DNA of 64,000 nucleotides from Miltoncostaea marina (GCF_018141525.1 NZ_CP064655.1:558001-622000), one strand, 5' to 3'; counted from the stretch's first letter, positions 8,952 to 18,117 are shown. Program-made: numbers and translations. Notes: generated by a model not told the origin, from the letters alone.

Positions 8952-10094
8952 CTAGCCGACGCCGGCCCCGATGAGGGCGCCCAGGCCGTAGGTGAGCGCC
9001 GCGGCGGCCAGCCCGATCGCCACCTGGCGCATGCCGGAGAACAGCACGCCCCGGCCGGTCATGAGCGTGATGACCGCGCCGAGCCCGAAGAGCGCGGCCA
9101 CCGACAGTCCCGCGGCCACCGCCACCGCGGCGGTCCCGCCGAGCACGAGGAACGGGATGATCGGGATGACCGCGCCCACGGCGAAGAGCGCGAACGAGGT
9201 GGCGGCGGCCACGACCGGCGAGCCGCCGAGGTCGTCCGGGTCGATGCCGAGCTCCTCGCGCGACAGCGTGTCGAGGGCGTGCTCGGGCGAGGCCATCAGG
9301 CGGTCGGCGACCGCGCCCGCCTGGTCCGGCGGCAGGCCCTTGGCCTCATAGATCAGCGCGAGCTCCTCACGCTCCTCGTCGGGGAAGGCCTCCAGCTCCT
9401 CGCGCTCGACCGCGACCTGCCGCCCGAACAGCTCGCGCGCGTTCAGCACGGAGATCCATTCGCCCATGGCCATCGACCCGGCGCCCGCCACGAGCCCGGC
9501 GACCCCGGTGATCAGGATCTCCTCGCTGCCGAGCCGGGCGCCCGCCACCCCCATCACCAGGCTGAAGTTGGAGAGCAGCCCGTCGTTCGCGCCGAGGACC
9601 GCGGCCCGCAGCGAGTTGCCGCTCGCGGCCCGGTGGCGGCCCTCCAGCCGGGCGAGCGCCGGCCCCTCGACCCCACCGGCGCCGCCGCGGGAGATCGCGC
9701 GCAGCAGCCGGGCGTGGGAGCGCTCCTCGCCGGGCATCGCCGTGTGGGCCGCCTCGGCCTGCGCGTCGTAGGCGCCGGCGTCGGCCGACTCCTGCGCCGT
9801 GATCGCGGGGACGACGAACCCGGGCCCGAAGCGGCGCGCCAGCCACCCGATCAGGCGGGTGCGCCAGCCGATGCGGCGCGACGGCTCCGGCTCGCCGGCC
9901 TCTCGCAGCCGCTCGGCCCAGAACGCCGCGTGGCGCTCCTCCGCCTCGGCGAGGCGCCGGTAGACCCCCGCCAGCACCGCGTCGTCCTCCGCCTCGGCGA
10001 CGCGCCGGTAGAGCTCCGCGCTCTCGATCTCGTCCTGGAAGTTGCGCCGCCAGCGCGCGGCGTCGGGATGGCCCACGCCCCGATGCTCCCACAC
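8952..10094 (-). CDS. Er-VIT1 family protein: ferritin-like domain fused to VIT1/CCC1 transporter
   Basis: A 380-residue fusion. Residues about 15-135 are a rubrerythrin-like helical domain with EIESAELYRRVAEAEDDAVL and EERHAAFWAERL, carrying the Glu/His residues of a di-iron site. The rest is a VIT1/CCC1 membrane transporter: NSLRAAVLGANDGLLSNFSLVMGVAGA, MGEWISVLNARELF, then three hydrophobic segments near the C-terminus. Known relatives such as MbfA export iron (or manganese) across the cytoplasmic membrane, with the ferritin-like part sensing the metal; that role is inferred. GTG 10094 was chosen, and a GTG 18 bases further in is an alternative. It is divergent from the HAD gene and upstream of the LuxR-type regulator. 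Confidence 0.9.
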   Translation of the reverse strand: MWEHRGVGHPDAARWRRNFQDEIESAELYRRVAEAEDDAVLAGVYRRLAEAEERHAAFWAERLREAGEPEPSRRIGWRTRLIGWLARRFGPGFVVPAITAQESADAGAYDAQAEAAHTAMPGEERSHARLLRAISRGGAGGVEGPALARLEGRHRAASGNSLRAAVLGANDGLLSNFSLVMGVAGARLGSEEILITGVAGLVAGAGSMAMGEWISVLNARELFGRQVAVEREELEAFPDEEREELALIYEAKGLPPDQAGAVADRLMASPEHALDTLSREELGIDPDDLGGSPVVAAATSFALFAVGAVIPIIPFLVLGGTAAVAVAAGLSVAALFGLGAVITLMTGRGVLFSGMRQVAIGLAAAALTYGLGALIGAGVG

Positions 10095-10156
10095 GCGTAG
10101 CGCGGGCGCGCGCCGGGGTACCGTGGGACGGAGATCACGAGCTGGAGGAGGAGCGC

Positions 10157-10921
10157 GTGTCCGACCGGGTCGCCGGGGTCATCTTCGACGTCGACGGGGT
10201 GCTGGTCGACTCGCCCCACGAGCGCGCCTGGCGCGAGGCGCTGCGCGAGCTGATGGAGGGCCCGTGGAGCGACCTGCGCGCCCACGCGACCTGGACGCCG
10301 GACGCGTTCACCTCGCGGGTGTACCGGGAGGAGCTGTCGGGGCGGCCACGGATGGACGGCGCGCTGGCCGCGCTGCGCCGGTTCGGCGTGCCCGGCGCCG
10401 AGGCCCGCGCCGCCGAGTACGCCGACCACAAGCAGGCGATGGTGCTGCGCCTGATCCGGGCCGGGGAGTTCACCCCCTTCTCGGACGGCCTGCGCTTCGT
10501 GCGGGCCGTCAAGGCGGCCGGCCTGCGGGTGGCCGCCGCGTCATCCTCGCGCAACGCGCGCCTGCTGCTGTCGAGCATCCCCGCCGACGGCGGGCCGCCC
10601 GGCGGCGGCGGTGCCAGCGTGGCCGAGCTGTTCGACGCCGACGTCTCCGGGCGGGCCTTCGCGCACGGCAAGCCCCACCCCGACATGTTCCTCGCCGCCG
10701 CCGCCGAGCTGGGCGTCGCGCCTGCCGAGGCCGTGGTCGTGGAGGACGCGCCGGCGGGCGTCGTGGCGGCCAAGGCCGGCGGGATGACCGCGCTGGGCGT
10801 GGCGCGCGCCGACGACGCGCCGCTGCTGGAGGCGGCCGGCGCCGACCTGGTGGTCGCGAACCTGGACCTCGTCGACGTGGACGCGCTGGACGAGGGCCGG
10901 GTCGTCGCGCGGTCCGGCTGA
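10157..10921 (+). CDS. HAD hydrolase, beta-phosphoglucomutase-like
   Basis: A 254-residue HAD phosphatase/mutase. Motif I is VIFDVDGVLVDSP with the nucleophile and acid/base aspartates, motif II is AAASSSRN, and the C-terminal loop is VEDAPAGVVAAKAGGM. A helical cap with SGRPRMDGALAALRRFG follows motif I, as in beta-phosphoglucomutases, which turn beta-glucose-1-phosphate into glucose-6-phosphate. A GGAGGAGGAG ribosome-binding sequence precedes the GTG. The P-type ATPase gene follows after 4 bp. The nearby GH65 phosphorylase gene makes the mutase role attractive because family members release beta-glucose-1-phosphate; a trehalose-phosphatase-like role is an alternative. Confidence 0.85.
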   Translation: MSDRVAGVIFDVDGVLVDSPHERAWREALRELMEGPWSDLRAHATWTPDAFTSRVYREELSGRPRMDGALAALRRFGVPGAEARAAEYADHKQAMVLRLIRAGEFTPFSDGLRFVRAVKAAGLRVAAASSSRNARLLLSSIPADGGPPGGGGASVAELFDADVSGRAFAHGKPHPDMFLAAAAELGVAPAEAVVVEDAPAGVVAAKAGGMTALGVARADDAPLLEAAGADLVVANLDLVDVDALDEGRVVARSG

Positions 10922-10925
10922 GCCC

Positions 10926-13664
10926 GTGGCCGGGTCCGGCACAGCGGAGCCCTGGGCCCGGCGCGCCGACGAGGTCGCCGCGGCGCTGGGCACGGACCTG
11001 CGGCGCGGGCTGAGCGCGACCGCGGCGACGACCGCGCTCGCGGAGCACGGGCCGAACGAGCTGCCCGATGCGGATCGCGCGAGCCCGCTGCGGATCCTGC
11101 TCGGCCAGGTCGGCTCGCCGATGATCCTGCTGCTCGCCGGCGCGGGCGTGCTCTCCGCCGTGCTGGGCGACCTGACCGAGGCGGTCGTGATCCTCGTCGT
11201 CGTGGTGCTGAACGGCTGGATCGGCTTCAGCCAGGAGTACCGCGCCGAGCGGGCGATGGCCTCGCTGCGGGCGCTCGCGGCGCCGACCGTCAGGGCGGTG
11301 CGCGACGGCGCCCCGGCGGACGTGCCCGCCCGTGAGCTCGTGCCGGGCGACCTGGTGCTGTTGGAGGCCGGCTCGCTCGTCCCCGCGGACGGGCGGCTGG
11401 TCGAAGCCCACGCGCTGCGGATCGAGGAGTCGCCCCTCACCGGCGAGTCGGTGCCCGTCGACAAGGGGACGGGGCCCGTGGAGCGCTCGGCGCCGCTCGC
11501 CGAGCGCACCTCGATGGCCCACTCGGGGACGAGCGTCGCCGCGGGTCGCGGGGCGCTCCTCGTCACCGCCACGGGCGTCGGCACCGAGATCGGCCGGGTG
11601 GCCCGGCTGCTGGGCGACGCGGAGGGCGTCCGCACGCCGCTCCAGCGCCGGCTCGACGTGCTTGTGCGGGGCCTGGCCGCGGCCGCCGGCGTCATCGTCC
11701 TCGTGGTCTTCGGTCTCGGCCTCGCGCGGGACGAGGAGCTGGAGACGCTGCTGCTGACCGCGGTCAGCCTGGCCGTCGCCGCCATCCCGGAGAGCCTGCC
11801 GGCGGTGGTGACGGTGACGCTGGCCCTCGGCGCGCAGCGAATGCTGGACCGCCAGGCGCTCGTGCGGCGGCTCTACGCCGTGGAGACCCTCGGATCGGTG
11901 ACGACCATCTGCTCCGACAAGACCGGCACGCTCACGCAGAACCGGATGACGATCACCGTGCTCGACATGGCGGGCGACCGCCGCGAACTGGATCGGGACG
12001 GCGCCGACGAGGGGATCGATCACCTGCTCGGCAATCCGACCCTGTGCCTGCTCGTCGCGGGCGGCGCGCTGTGCAACGACACCACCGTCGCCGACGACGG
12101 CTCGCTGCTGGGCGACCCCACCGAGACGGCGCTCGTGGACGTCGCCGGCCGGTACGGCATGGACGCCCGGGCGCTCGTCGCCTCGCTGCCGCGGGTGGCC
12201 GAGCTGCCCTTCGACTCGGAGCGCAAGCGCATGACGACCGTGCACCGACTGGCCGCGGACCCCGGCGACGCGGCGCCCGCCGTGCGCGCGGTGCGCGAGC
12301 AGCTGCGGGCGCTGGCGGGCGACCGGGGCCTGGTGTCGGTCACGAAGGGCGCGGTCGACGGCCTGCTGGCGCGCTGCGACACCGTCAGCATCGGCGAGGC
12401 GGTGGTGCCGCTCGACGACGACGGACGCGCCCGGGCGCGCGCGGCGGCGGACGAGCTGGCGGCGCAGGGCGTGCGCGTGCTCGGCGTCGCCGTCCGCCCC
12501 TGGCCGGACCCGGACGGCGTCCCGGGCGACGAGCGGCTGGAGCGCGCCCTGACCCTCGTGGGCTTCGAAGGGATGATCGACCCCGCCCGACCGGAGGTCC
12601 GCGACGCGATCGCCGTCTGCAGGCGGGCGGGCGTCCGCGTGATCATGATCACGGGTGACCACCCGCTGACGGCCACCTCCATCGGGCGTGACCTCGGCCT
12701 GGCCGGCGACGGCGATCGCGCCGTCACGGGGGCGGAGCTCGACGGCATGGACGACGTCGCGCTCGAGCGGACCGTGCGCGAGGCGTCGATCTACGCCCGC
12801 GTGGCGCCCGAGCACAAGATCCGGCTCGTGGAGGTGCTGCAGCGCGGCCGCGGCGTCGTCGCGATGACGGGCGACGGCGTCAACGACGCCCCGGCCCTCA
12901 AGCAGGCGGACATCGGGGTCGCCATGGGGGTCACGGGCACGGACGTCACCAAGGACGCCGCCGACATGGTGCTGCGCGACGACAACTTCGCCACCATCGT
13001 CGCCGCCGTCCACGAGGGGCGGGTCGTCTTCGACAACATCCGCAAGTTCGTCCGCAACATCCTGAGCGGCAACCTCGCCGAGGTGAGCATCATGGTGCTG
13101 GCGCCGCTCGCCGGGATGCCGATCCCACTGCTGCCACTGCAGATCCTGTGGCTCAACCTGGTCACCGACGGGCTGCCGGCGATGGCGCTCGCCGTCGAGC
13201 CTCCGGAGCCGGACGTCATGCGCCGGCCGCCCACGCCGCGCGACGAGAGCCTGCTCGGCGCCGACCGGGGCAGGCGGATCGCCACCCGGGGCGCCGCGCT
13301 GACCGTCCTGACGTTCCTCCCGGCCTACGGGCTCTGGGAGGCCGGCGACGACGCGTGGCAGACGGTGCTCTTCACCTCCATCGCGGCGGCCGAGCTCGCC
13401 GGCGGCTTCGCCATGCGCTCGGAGCGCGTCTCGCTCGCGCGCCTCGGCCTCGCCTCGAACCGGGCCATGCTGGCGGCGGTGGCGGCGACCGCGGCGTTGC
13501 AGGTGCTCGTGGTGAGCGTCCCGTTCGCCCGGGACCTGCTCGGCCTGCGCCCGCTCCATCCGGCCCACTGGCTGCTCGTGGCAGGCATCGCCCTCGCCTA
13601 CCTGGTCGTGGTGGAGTCCGACAAGGCGTGGCAGCGGCGGGCCGCGGCGACGGCGGGCCGTTAG
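10926..13664 (+). CDS. P-type cation ATPase, type II (Ca2+/Mn2+-like)
   Basis: A 912-residue integral membrane pump. It has an N-terminal cation-ATPase domain, the actuator motif SPLTGESVPVDKG, transmembrane segment 4 with AAIPESLPAVVTVTLALG, the phosphorylation site SDKTGTLTQNRM (Asp near residue 331), the hinge MTGDGVNDAPALKQADIGVA, and segment 6 with LWLNLVTDGLPAMALAVEPP. The PESLP and NLVTDGLPA residues fit type IIA/PMR1-like Ca2+ or Mn2+ pumps rather than heavy-metal CPx pumps. Full length. It is tightly linked to the HAD gene. The stop shares the bases TTAG with the convergent GH65 gene, a 4-bp overlap. Ion specificity is inferred. Confidence 0.93.
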   Translation: MAGSGTAEPWARRADEVAAALGTDLRRGLSATAATTALAEHGPNELPDADRASPLRILLGQVGSPMILLLAGAGVLSAVLGDLTEAVVILVVVVLNGWIGFSQEYRAERAMASLRALAAPTVRAVRDGAPADVPARELVPGDLVLLEAGSLVPADGRLVEAHALRIEESPLTGESVPVDKGTGPVERSAPLAERTSMAHSGTSVAAGRGALLVTATGVGTEIGRVARLLGDAEGVRTPLQRRLDVLVRGLAAAAGVIVLVVFGLGLARDEELETLLLTAVSLAVAAIPESLPAVVTVTLALGAQRMLDRQALVRRLYAVETLGSVTTICSDKTGTLTQNRMTITVLDMAGDRRELDRDGADEGIDHLLGNPTLCLLVAGGALCNDTTVADDGSLLGDPTETALVDVAGRYGMDARALVASLPRVAELPFDSERKRMTTVHRLAADPGDAAPAVRAVREQLRALAGDRGLVSVTKGAVDGLLARCDTVSIGEAVVPLDDDGRARARAAADELAAQGVRVLGVAVRPWPDPDGVPGDERLERALTLVGFEGMIDPARPEVRDAIAVCRRAGVRVIMITGDHPLTATSIGRDLGLAGDGDRAVTGAELDGMDDVALERTVREASIYARVAPEHKIRLVEVLQRGRGVVAMTGDGVNDAPALKQADIGVAMGVTGTDVTKDAADMVLRDDNFATIVAAVHEGRVVFDNIRKFVRNILSGNLAEVSIMVLAPLAGMPIPLLPLQILWLNLVTDGLPAMALAVEPPEPDVMRRPPTPRDESLLGADRGRRIATRGAALTVLTFLPAYGLWEAGDDAWQTVLFTSIAAAELAGGFAMRSERVSLARLGLASNRAMLAAVAATAALQVLVVSVPFARDLLGLRPLHPAHWLLVAGIALAYLVVVESDKAWQRRAAATAGR

Positions 13665-16024
13665 CGACCCGGCGGGCGCACCACCAGCGGCTGCCCCGGC
13701 ACCAGCCGGCGCCGCTCGTCGCGGATCGTCACCTCGACCGGCCCGCCGTCCTCCAGCAGGTAGCGCTCCTCGTCGTGGCCGAGCGCGACCCGCAGCTGGC
13801 GGGCGCGGTAGCGCAGCGAGTAGGCGAGCGACGACCACGCCCGCGGCAGGCGGGGGTCGAAGGTCAGCTCGCCATCGTGGTCGCGGACGCCGCCGAAGCC
13901 GCAGACGAGCGCCTGCCAGACGCCTCCGGCCGCCGCGATGTGCACGCCGTCGGACACGTTGCCGGCCACGTCGCCCAGGTCGATCATCAGGGCGAAGCGG
14001 AAGTAGTCGAGCGCCCGCCGCTCGTCGCCCACCTCGGCGGCGATGATGCTCTGCACGCACGCCGACAGCGACGAGTCGCCCGTGGTGAGGCGGTCGTAGT
14101 ACTCGAAGTCGGCCCGCTTGTGGGCCGCCGTGAACTCGTCGCCCACCAGGTACATCGCCAGCACGATGTCGGCCTGCTTGATCACCTGCCGCCGGTAGAT
14201 CTCGAGCGGGTGGTGGTGCAGCAGCAGCGGGAAGCGCTCGGGCGGGGTCGCGTCGAGGTCCCACACCTCGCGCTCCAGGAAGTGGGCGTCCTGCGGGTGG
14301 ATGCCCCGCTCCTCGTCGAACGGCACGTGCATGGCGTCGGCCGCGCGCTCCCACTCGTCGAGCTCGCCGGGGTGCAGCCCGAGCTCGGCGGCCAGGGCGG
14401 CGTGCTCGGCCGGCCGCTCGCGCTCCAGCGCCCGCATGGTCTCGGCCGCGTAGCGCAGGTTGAGGCGCGCCATGAGGTTCGTGTAGGTGTTGTCGTTGAC
14501 GACGGTCGTGTACTCGTCCGGCCCCGTCACGCCGTGGATGTGGAAGGCGCCGTCGTCGCCGTGGAAGCCGAGGTCGGCCCACATGCGCGCCGTCTCCACC
14601 AGCACCTCGGCGCCCGCCTCGAGGAGGAACCCCGTGTCGCCGCGGGCGTGCACGTAGCGGCGGATCGCGAAGGCGATGTCGGCGTTGAGGTGATACTGGG
14701 CCGTGCCCGCCGCGTAGTACGCCGAGGCCTCGCGGCCGTCGATCGTGCGCCAGGCGAACAGGGCCCCGCGCTGGCCCAGCTCGCGCGCCCGCTCGCGGGC
14801 GGCGGGCAGCATGGAATGGCGGAAGCGCAACAGGTTGCGGGCGATGCGCGGCTGCGTGTAGGCGAGGAAGGGCAGCAGGTAGACCTCGATGTCCCAGAAG
14901 TAGTGCCCCTCGTAGCCGTTGCCGGTGAGGCCCTTCGCCGGGACGCCGGCGCCCTCGGCGCGCCAGGTCGCCTGGGCGAGCTGGAAGAGGTTCCACCGCA
15001 CCGCCTGCTGGAGCCGGGCGGTGCCCGCGCCCTGGGACACCCGCACGTCGGCGCGGTCCCAGAAGCGGTCGAGGTGGGCGCGCTGGCCGTCGAGCAGCGC
15101 GCCGAACCCGTCGCGCACCGACCGGTCGAGCGTGCGGCTGCAGCGCTCGGTCAGCTCCTCCGGGGGCGCGCCGCGCGAGGTCTGGTAGGTGACGAACTTC
15201 GTCACCCGGATCGGCACCCCGGGCTGCGCGTCGACGGTCAGCACCACCTCGCCCCGGTCGCCGTCCGCCGCCACGTCGGTGGTATGGGGGTTCGCCGTCG
15301 AGATGACGTGGTCGACGCCCACCCCCAGGGTCATCCCGCTGTTCGTGGTGCGGTAGCCGAGCAGGATCCGACCGCCCTCGTGCGCGACGACCACCGGGTT
15401 GAGCACGCGGTCGGCCAGGTCGCGGCCGGCGCGCGGGTCGGGCGGCCGCTCGGACGCCTCCTCCACGCTCAGGTCCTCGAGGTTGAGCACCTGCGACCGC
15501 AGCACCACGGGCGCCGCGTGGCCGCGCATCGTCACCTCGTACTCGACGGCCAGCACGTGCCGGTGCTCGAGCGACACCACCCGGCGGGAGCGCAGCTCCA
15601 CGTGCTTGCCGCCGGGGGTCGACCAGGACATCTCCCGCGTCAGCGTCCCCGCCCGCATGTCGAGCACGCGCGCGTAGCCGTGCAGGCGGGCCTCGGGCAC
15701 CGAGAGCGGCTCGTCATCGACCAGCAGCCGCAGGATCGTGGCGTCGGGAACCTTGACGATGGTCTGGCCGAAGCGCGCGAAGCCGTACGCCTCCTCGGCG
15801 TGCACGATCGGCCACGTCTCGTGGAAGCCGTTGACGTAGGTGCCGGGCGCTGTCGACGGGCGGCCCTCGTCGTACGTGCCCCGCACGCCCACGTAGCCGT
15901 TGGCGAGCGCGAAGAACGTCTCGGCCCGCGAGCAGTAGCGCGGGGAGTAGCCCCGCTCGACCAGCCGCCACTCGTCGGCGGGGTAGAGATGCTCCGGCAG
16001 CTCGTGGAGCGTCCGCTTCAGCAC
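13661..16024 (-). CDS. Glycoside hydrolase family 65 disaccharide phosphorylase
   Basis: A 787-residue cytoplasmic enzyme that reversibly phosphorolyses an alpha-glucosyl disaccharide (maltose, trehalose or kojibiose) to beta-glucose-1-phosphate and a sugar. The N-terminal beta-sandwich has FFALANGYVGVRGTYDEG; the (alpha/alpha)6 barrel has GNGYEGHYFWDIEVYLLPF and the catalytic segment GVTGPDEYTTVVNDNTY, with the general acid Glu near residue 504; KQADIVLAMYLVGD is also a family signature. Full length, from an ATG. Which disaccharide it uses cannot be read from sequence. Stop codons overlap with the convergent P-type ATPase gene, and a beta-phosphoglucomutase-like gene lies beyond it. Confidence 0.92.
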   Translation of the reverse strand: MLKRTLHELPEHLYPADEWRLVERGYSPRYCSRAETFFALANGYVGVRGTYDEGRPSTAPGTYVNGFHETWPIVHAEEAYGFARFGQTIVKVPDATILRLLVDDEPLSVPEARLHGYARVLDMRAGTLTREMSWSTPGGKHVELRSRRVVSLEHRHVLAVEYEVTMRGHAAPVVLRSQVLNLEDLSVEEASERPPDPRAGRDLADRVLNPVVVAHEGGRILLGYRTTNSGMTLGVGVDHVISTANPHTTDVAADGDRGEVVLTVDAQPGVPIRVTKFVTYQTSRGAPPEELTERCSRTLDRSVRDGFGALLDGQRAHLDRFWDRADVRVSQGAGTARLQQAVRWNLFQLAQATWRAEGAGVPAKGLTGNGYEGHYFWDIEVYLLPFLAYTQPRIARNLLRFRHSMLPAARERARELGQRGALFAWRTIDGREASAYYAAGTAQYHLNADIAFAIRRYVHARGDTGFLLEAGAEVLVETARMWADLGFHGDDGAFHIHGVTGPDEYTTVVNDNTYTNLMARLNLRYAAETMRALERERPAEHAALAAELGLHPGELDEWERAADAMHVPFDEERGIHPQDAHFLEREVWDLDATPPERFPLLLHHHPLEIYRRQVIKQADIVLAMYLVGDEFTAAHKRADFEYYDRLTTGDSSLSACVQSIIAAEVGDERRALDYFRFALMIDLGDVAGNVSDGVHIAAAGGVWQALVCGFGGVRDHDGELTFDPRLPRAWSSLAYSLRYRARQLRVALGHDEERYLLEDGGPVEVTIRDERRRLVPGQPLVVRPPGR

Positions 16025-16033
16025 GGGTCGACC

Positions 16034-16252
16034 CTAGTGTCGCCGCGCGCGGGCCGGCGGCGCGCGCGCCAGGGCGCGGCTCACCGCGTGGTTGCCGTAC
16101 GCGCGCTGGGCCGCTAGGACGGCGACGGCGCGCGTCGCCCGGCCGCCCGGCTCGCGCGCCGCGGGGGTGGGCGCGGCCCCGACGCGGGCGTCGTCCTCGC
16201 CCCGGCGCTCCCCGCCCGGGCGCGACCCCTCCGGGTGCCGGTGGCGACGCAC
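16034..16252 (-). CDS. Small protein with an AGNRAV-like motif
   Basis: A 72-residue basic protein from a GTG at 16252, ending 10 bp before the GH65 start on the same strand. Apart from a short arginine/proline-rich lead it is almost only the motif VLAAQRAYGNHAVSRALAR. Similar x-x-GNxAVxRLLxR segments occur near the N-terminus of many large actinobacterial proteins, often ones linked to DUF4157 or contractile-injection-like cargo. The same motif appears in the gene at 23578. It may be a stand-alone tag-like peptide or the remnant of a longer gene. No good ribosome-binding site is visible. Confidence 0.5.
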   Translation of the reverse strand: MRRHRHPEGSRPGGERRGEDDARVGAAPTPAAREPGGRATRAVAVLAAQRAYGNHAVSRALARAPPARARRH

Positions 16253-16369
16253 CGTCCCAGCCTACTTCGGGCTCGGGACTGCGGCGTGACCGCAGCGCGG
16301 ATCAGCGCCGCCCCGGATGGTCCGGCGGGCGCCGGGGCCGAGGCTCGGACGACCGAGGGAGGTGGCGTC

Positions 16370-17047
16370 ATGCGCACCCCGCGCATCGAGCTCAATCGAC
16401 ACCGCGCCGGGCGGGCGCAGGGGGCGTCGGCGGGCGGCGTCGAGGCGGCGCTGCGCGACGCGGCGGAGCTGCACGCGGGCCGCGTGCGCAGGCTGCGGGC
16501 GAACCTCGTGGCGTGGGCCGTGGGAAGCGCGCTCCTGACGGCGCTCTGGGTGACGAGCCAGTGGCGGGCGAACGGCGCCCTCGAGCGCTTCGGCCACGAG
16601 GGGGAGGACGGCCAGTGGAACCCGACGCTGTGGGCGCTGGGGGTGGGGACCTGGAGCATGGTCGTCGGGATCATGGCCCTGCGCGTGCGCCTCGACCGGC
16701 CCGTCACCGCGGCCGAGGTCGATCCGGAGGCCCGGCGCCTGACGGCGGCCGGCGCCGGCGGCGGGGGCGACGCGAGCCGGCTGCGCGCGCTGCGGCGCCT
16801 GGAGCGCCTGCGCCGCGTGCGGTTCCACGTCGCCGCCTGGGCGCTCGGGATGGTGATCGTGACGCCGCTCTGGGCGCTGATCGAGTGGCAGGACAACGGC
16901 GCCTTCGAGCGCTTCAGCGGCGACAGCGAGCCCGGCTCGTGGGAGCCGTGGTTCCTCTACGTGGGCGGCATCTGGGCCGGGGCGATCGCGCTCATCGCGC
17001 TCTCGCTGCGCGTGCGGGAGCGCCTCCCGCCGCGGGGCCCGGGCTGA
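16370..17047 (+). CDS. Membrane protein with two tandem 2TM-like units
   Basis: A 225-residue integral membrane protein formed by an internal duplication. The first unit runs from RLRANLVAWAVGSALLTALW through NGALERF to WSMVVGIMALRVRL; the second from FHVAAWALGMVIVTPLWALI through NGAFERF to AGAIALIALSLRVRE. Each has a basic lead, a helix, a polar stretch ending in ERF, a tryptophan and a second helix, the plan of the 2TM domain. The function is unknown; relatives are often fused to sensor kinases, but none is present here. The ATG at 16370 follows GAGGGAGGTG closely and was preferred to longer open frames upstream. Confidence 0.8.
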   Translation: MRTPRIELNRHRAGRAQGASAGGVEAALRDAAELHAGRVRRLRANLVAWAVGSALLTALWVTSQWRANGALERFGHEGEDGQWNPTLWALGVGTWSMVVGIMALRVRLDRPVTAAEVDPEARRLTAAGAGGGGDASRLRALRRLERLRRVRFHVAAWALGMVIVTPLWALIEWQDNGAFERFSGDSEPGSWEPWFLYVGGIWAGAIALIALSLRVRERLPPRGPG

Positions 17048-17079
17048 CGCCGCCACGGCGGGGCGAGCGAGCGGAGAAC

Positions 17080-17167
17080 GGAGGGGGGGGGATTTGAACC
17101 CCCGATCCGCCGAACGACGGATAACGGTTTTCGAGACCGCCGCATTCGACCGCTCTGCCACCCCTCC
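17080..17167 (-). tRNA. tRNA-Ser (anticodon CGA)
   Basis: Read on the minus strand, an 88-nt class II tRNA starting GGAGGGG and ending CCCCTCC, a 7-bp acceptor stem. The anticodon arm is GCGGT-CTCGAAA-ACCGT, giving anticodon CGA for UCG codons. The long variable arm and the T arm GGGGG-TTCAAAT-CCCCC are intact. CCA is not encoded. It is divergent from a second tRNA-Ser about 90 bp away. Confidence 0.96.
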
Positions 17168-17258
17168 GCGCGGCAGGGTACCAGCCGGGCGGGCGGCGGC
17201 CCGCGCGTGCGGGCCGCCGCCCACCGGCGCGGGGGTCGTGCGCTACGATCGCCCGCCG

Positions 17259-17347
17259 GGAGAGGTGTCCGAGCGGCCGAAGGAGCGCGACTGGAAATCG
17301 CGTAGGCGGGATCTCTCGCCTCGAGGGTTCAAATCCCTCCCTCTCCG
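17259..17347 (+). tRNA. tRNA-Ser (anticodon GGA)
   Basis: An 89-nt class II tRNA with acceptor stem GGAGAGG/CCTCTCC and discriminator G. The anticodon arm is CGCGA-CTGGAAA-TCGCG, giving anticodon GGA for UCC/UCU codons. A long variable arm and the T arm GAGGG-TTCAAAT-CCCTC follow. CCA is not encoded. Confidence 0.96.
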
Positions 17348-17408
17348 CTGAGCGCTGTGGCGCCCCGTCGCGCCGGACGCGCGACGGGCGCCGCCGGCCG
17401 CGCCCCGG

Positions 17409-18056
17409 TCAGCCCCGCAGGCGCCGCCTGCGCTCGAGCTCCGCGGCGGTCGGCTCGTCGAAGTCCATCGATCCGGGCTCCAGCCGGCCGGCGCGCTCGT
17501 AGTCGGCGATCACCACCCCGGTCGCCGAGACCCTGCTGTCGGTGAGCCGCAAGGCGGCGGGCACGGCGCCGTCGCCGAACAGGCGCGCGCCCGGGCCGGT
17601 CACCACCGGGAACGTCCAGAGCCGGAACCGGTCGATCAGGTCGTGCCGCAGCAGCGTCTGCAGCAGGCCGGGGCTCCCGTGCACCTGGATCTCGGGCCCG
17701 TCGGCGCGCTTCAACCCCGCGACGTACGCGGCCACGTCGCCCCGGATGAGCGTGGAGTTGGCCCACTCGACGCGCGCGAGGGTGCGCGAGGCCACGTGCT
17801 TGCGGGTGGCGTTGAGGTGGTCCGCGATCGGGCCCTCGTCGTACGGCCAGTGGGCGGCGAAGATCTCGTAGGTGCCGCGCCCGAGCAGCAGCTCGTACGG
17901 GGCGGCCTCCTCGACCAGCCGCATCATGGCCTCGTCGAAGTAGGGGACGGCCCACCCGCCGACGGCGAAGCCGCCGCGCGGGTCCTCGTGCGGTCCGCCC
18001 GGCGCCTGCATGACGCCGTCGAGGGACAGGAAGGTGTTCACGGTCAGTGCGCGCAT
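17409..18056 (-). CDS. Dihydrofolate reductase-like (RibD C-terminal domain) protein
   Basis: A 215-residue protein of the RibD_C/DHFR-like superfamily (YyaP/YwjB type). The opening MRALTVNTFLSLDGVMQAPG and the later LLLGRGTYEIFAAHWP, VHGSPGLLQTLLRHDLIDR and FPVVTGPGARLFGDG are characteristic. These are putative NADPH-dependent reductases of unknown substrate. The ATG at 18056 matches the family start. It lies 61 bp downstream of an ECF sigma gene on the same strand, an arrangement often seen in actinobacteria, so control by that sigma factor is plausible. Confidence 0.9.
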   Translation of the reverse strand: MRALTVNTFLSLDGVMQAPGGPHEDPRGGFAVGGWAVPYFDEAMMRLVEEAAPYELLLGRGTYEIFAAHWPYDEGPIADHLNATRKHVASRTLARVEWANSTLIRGDVAAYVAGLKRADGPEIQVHGSPGLLQTLLRHDLIDRFRLWTFPVVTGPGARLFGDGAVPAALRLTDSRVSATGVVIADYERAGRLEPGSMDFDEPTAAELERRRRLRG

Positions 18057-18117
18057 GGGGCGTGCTCCCGGTGTGGTGTGTCGGTCCACCACGTACAACG
18101 AGCGGAGGCCCGGGAGC

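Noticed and set aside
10509-14996. A 1495-codon open frame on the minus strand opposite the HAD, ATPase and part of the GH65 genes
   Set aside because: It is His/Arg/Gly-rich, has no domain signature, and runs antisense to genes with clear catalytic motifs; high third-position GC opens such frames.
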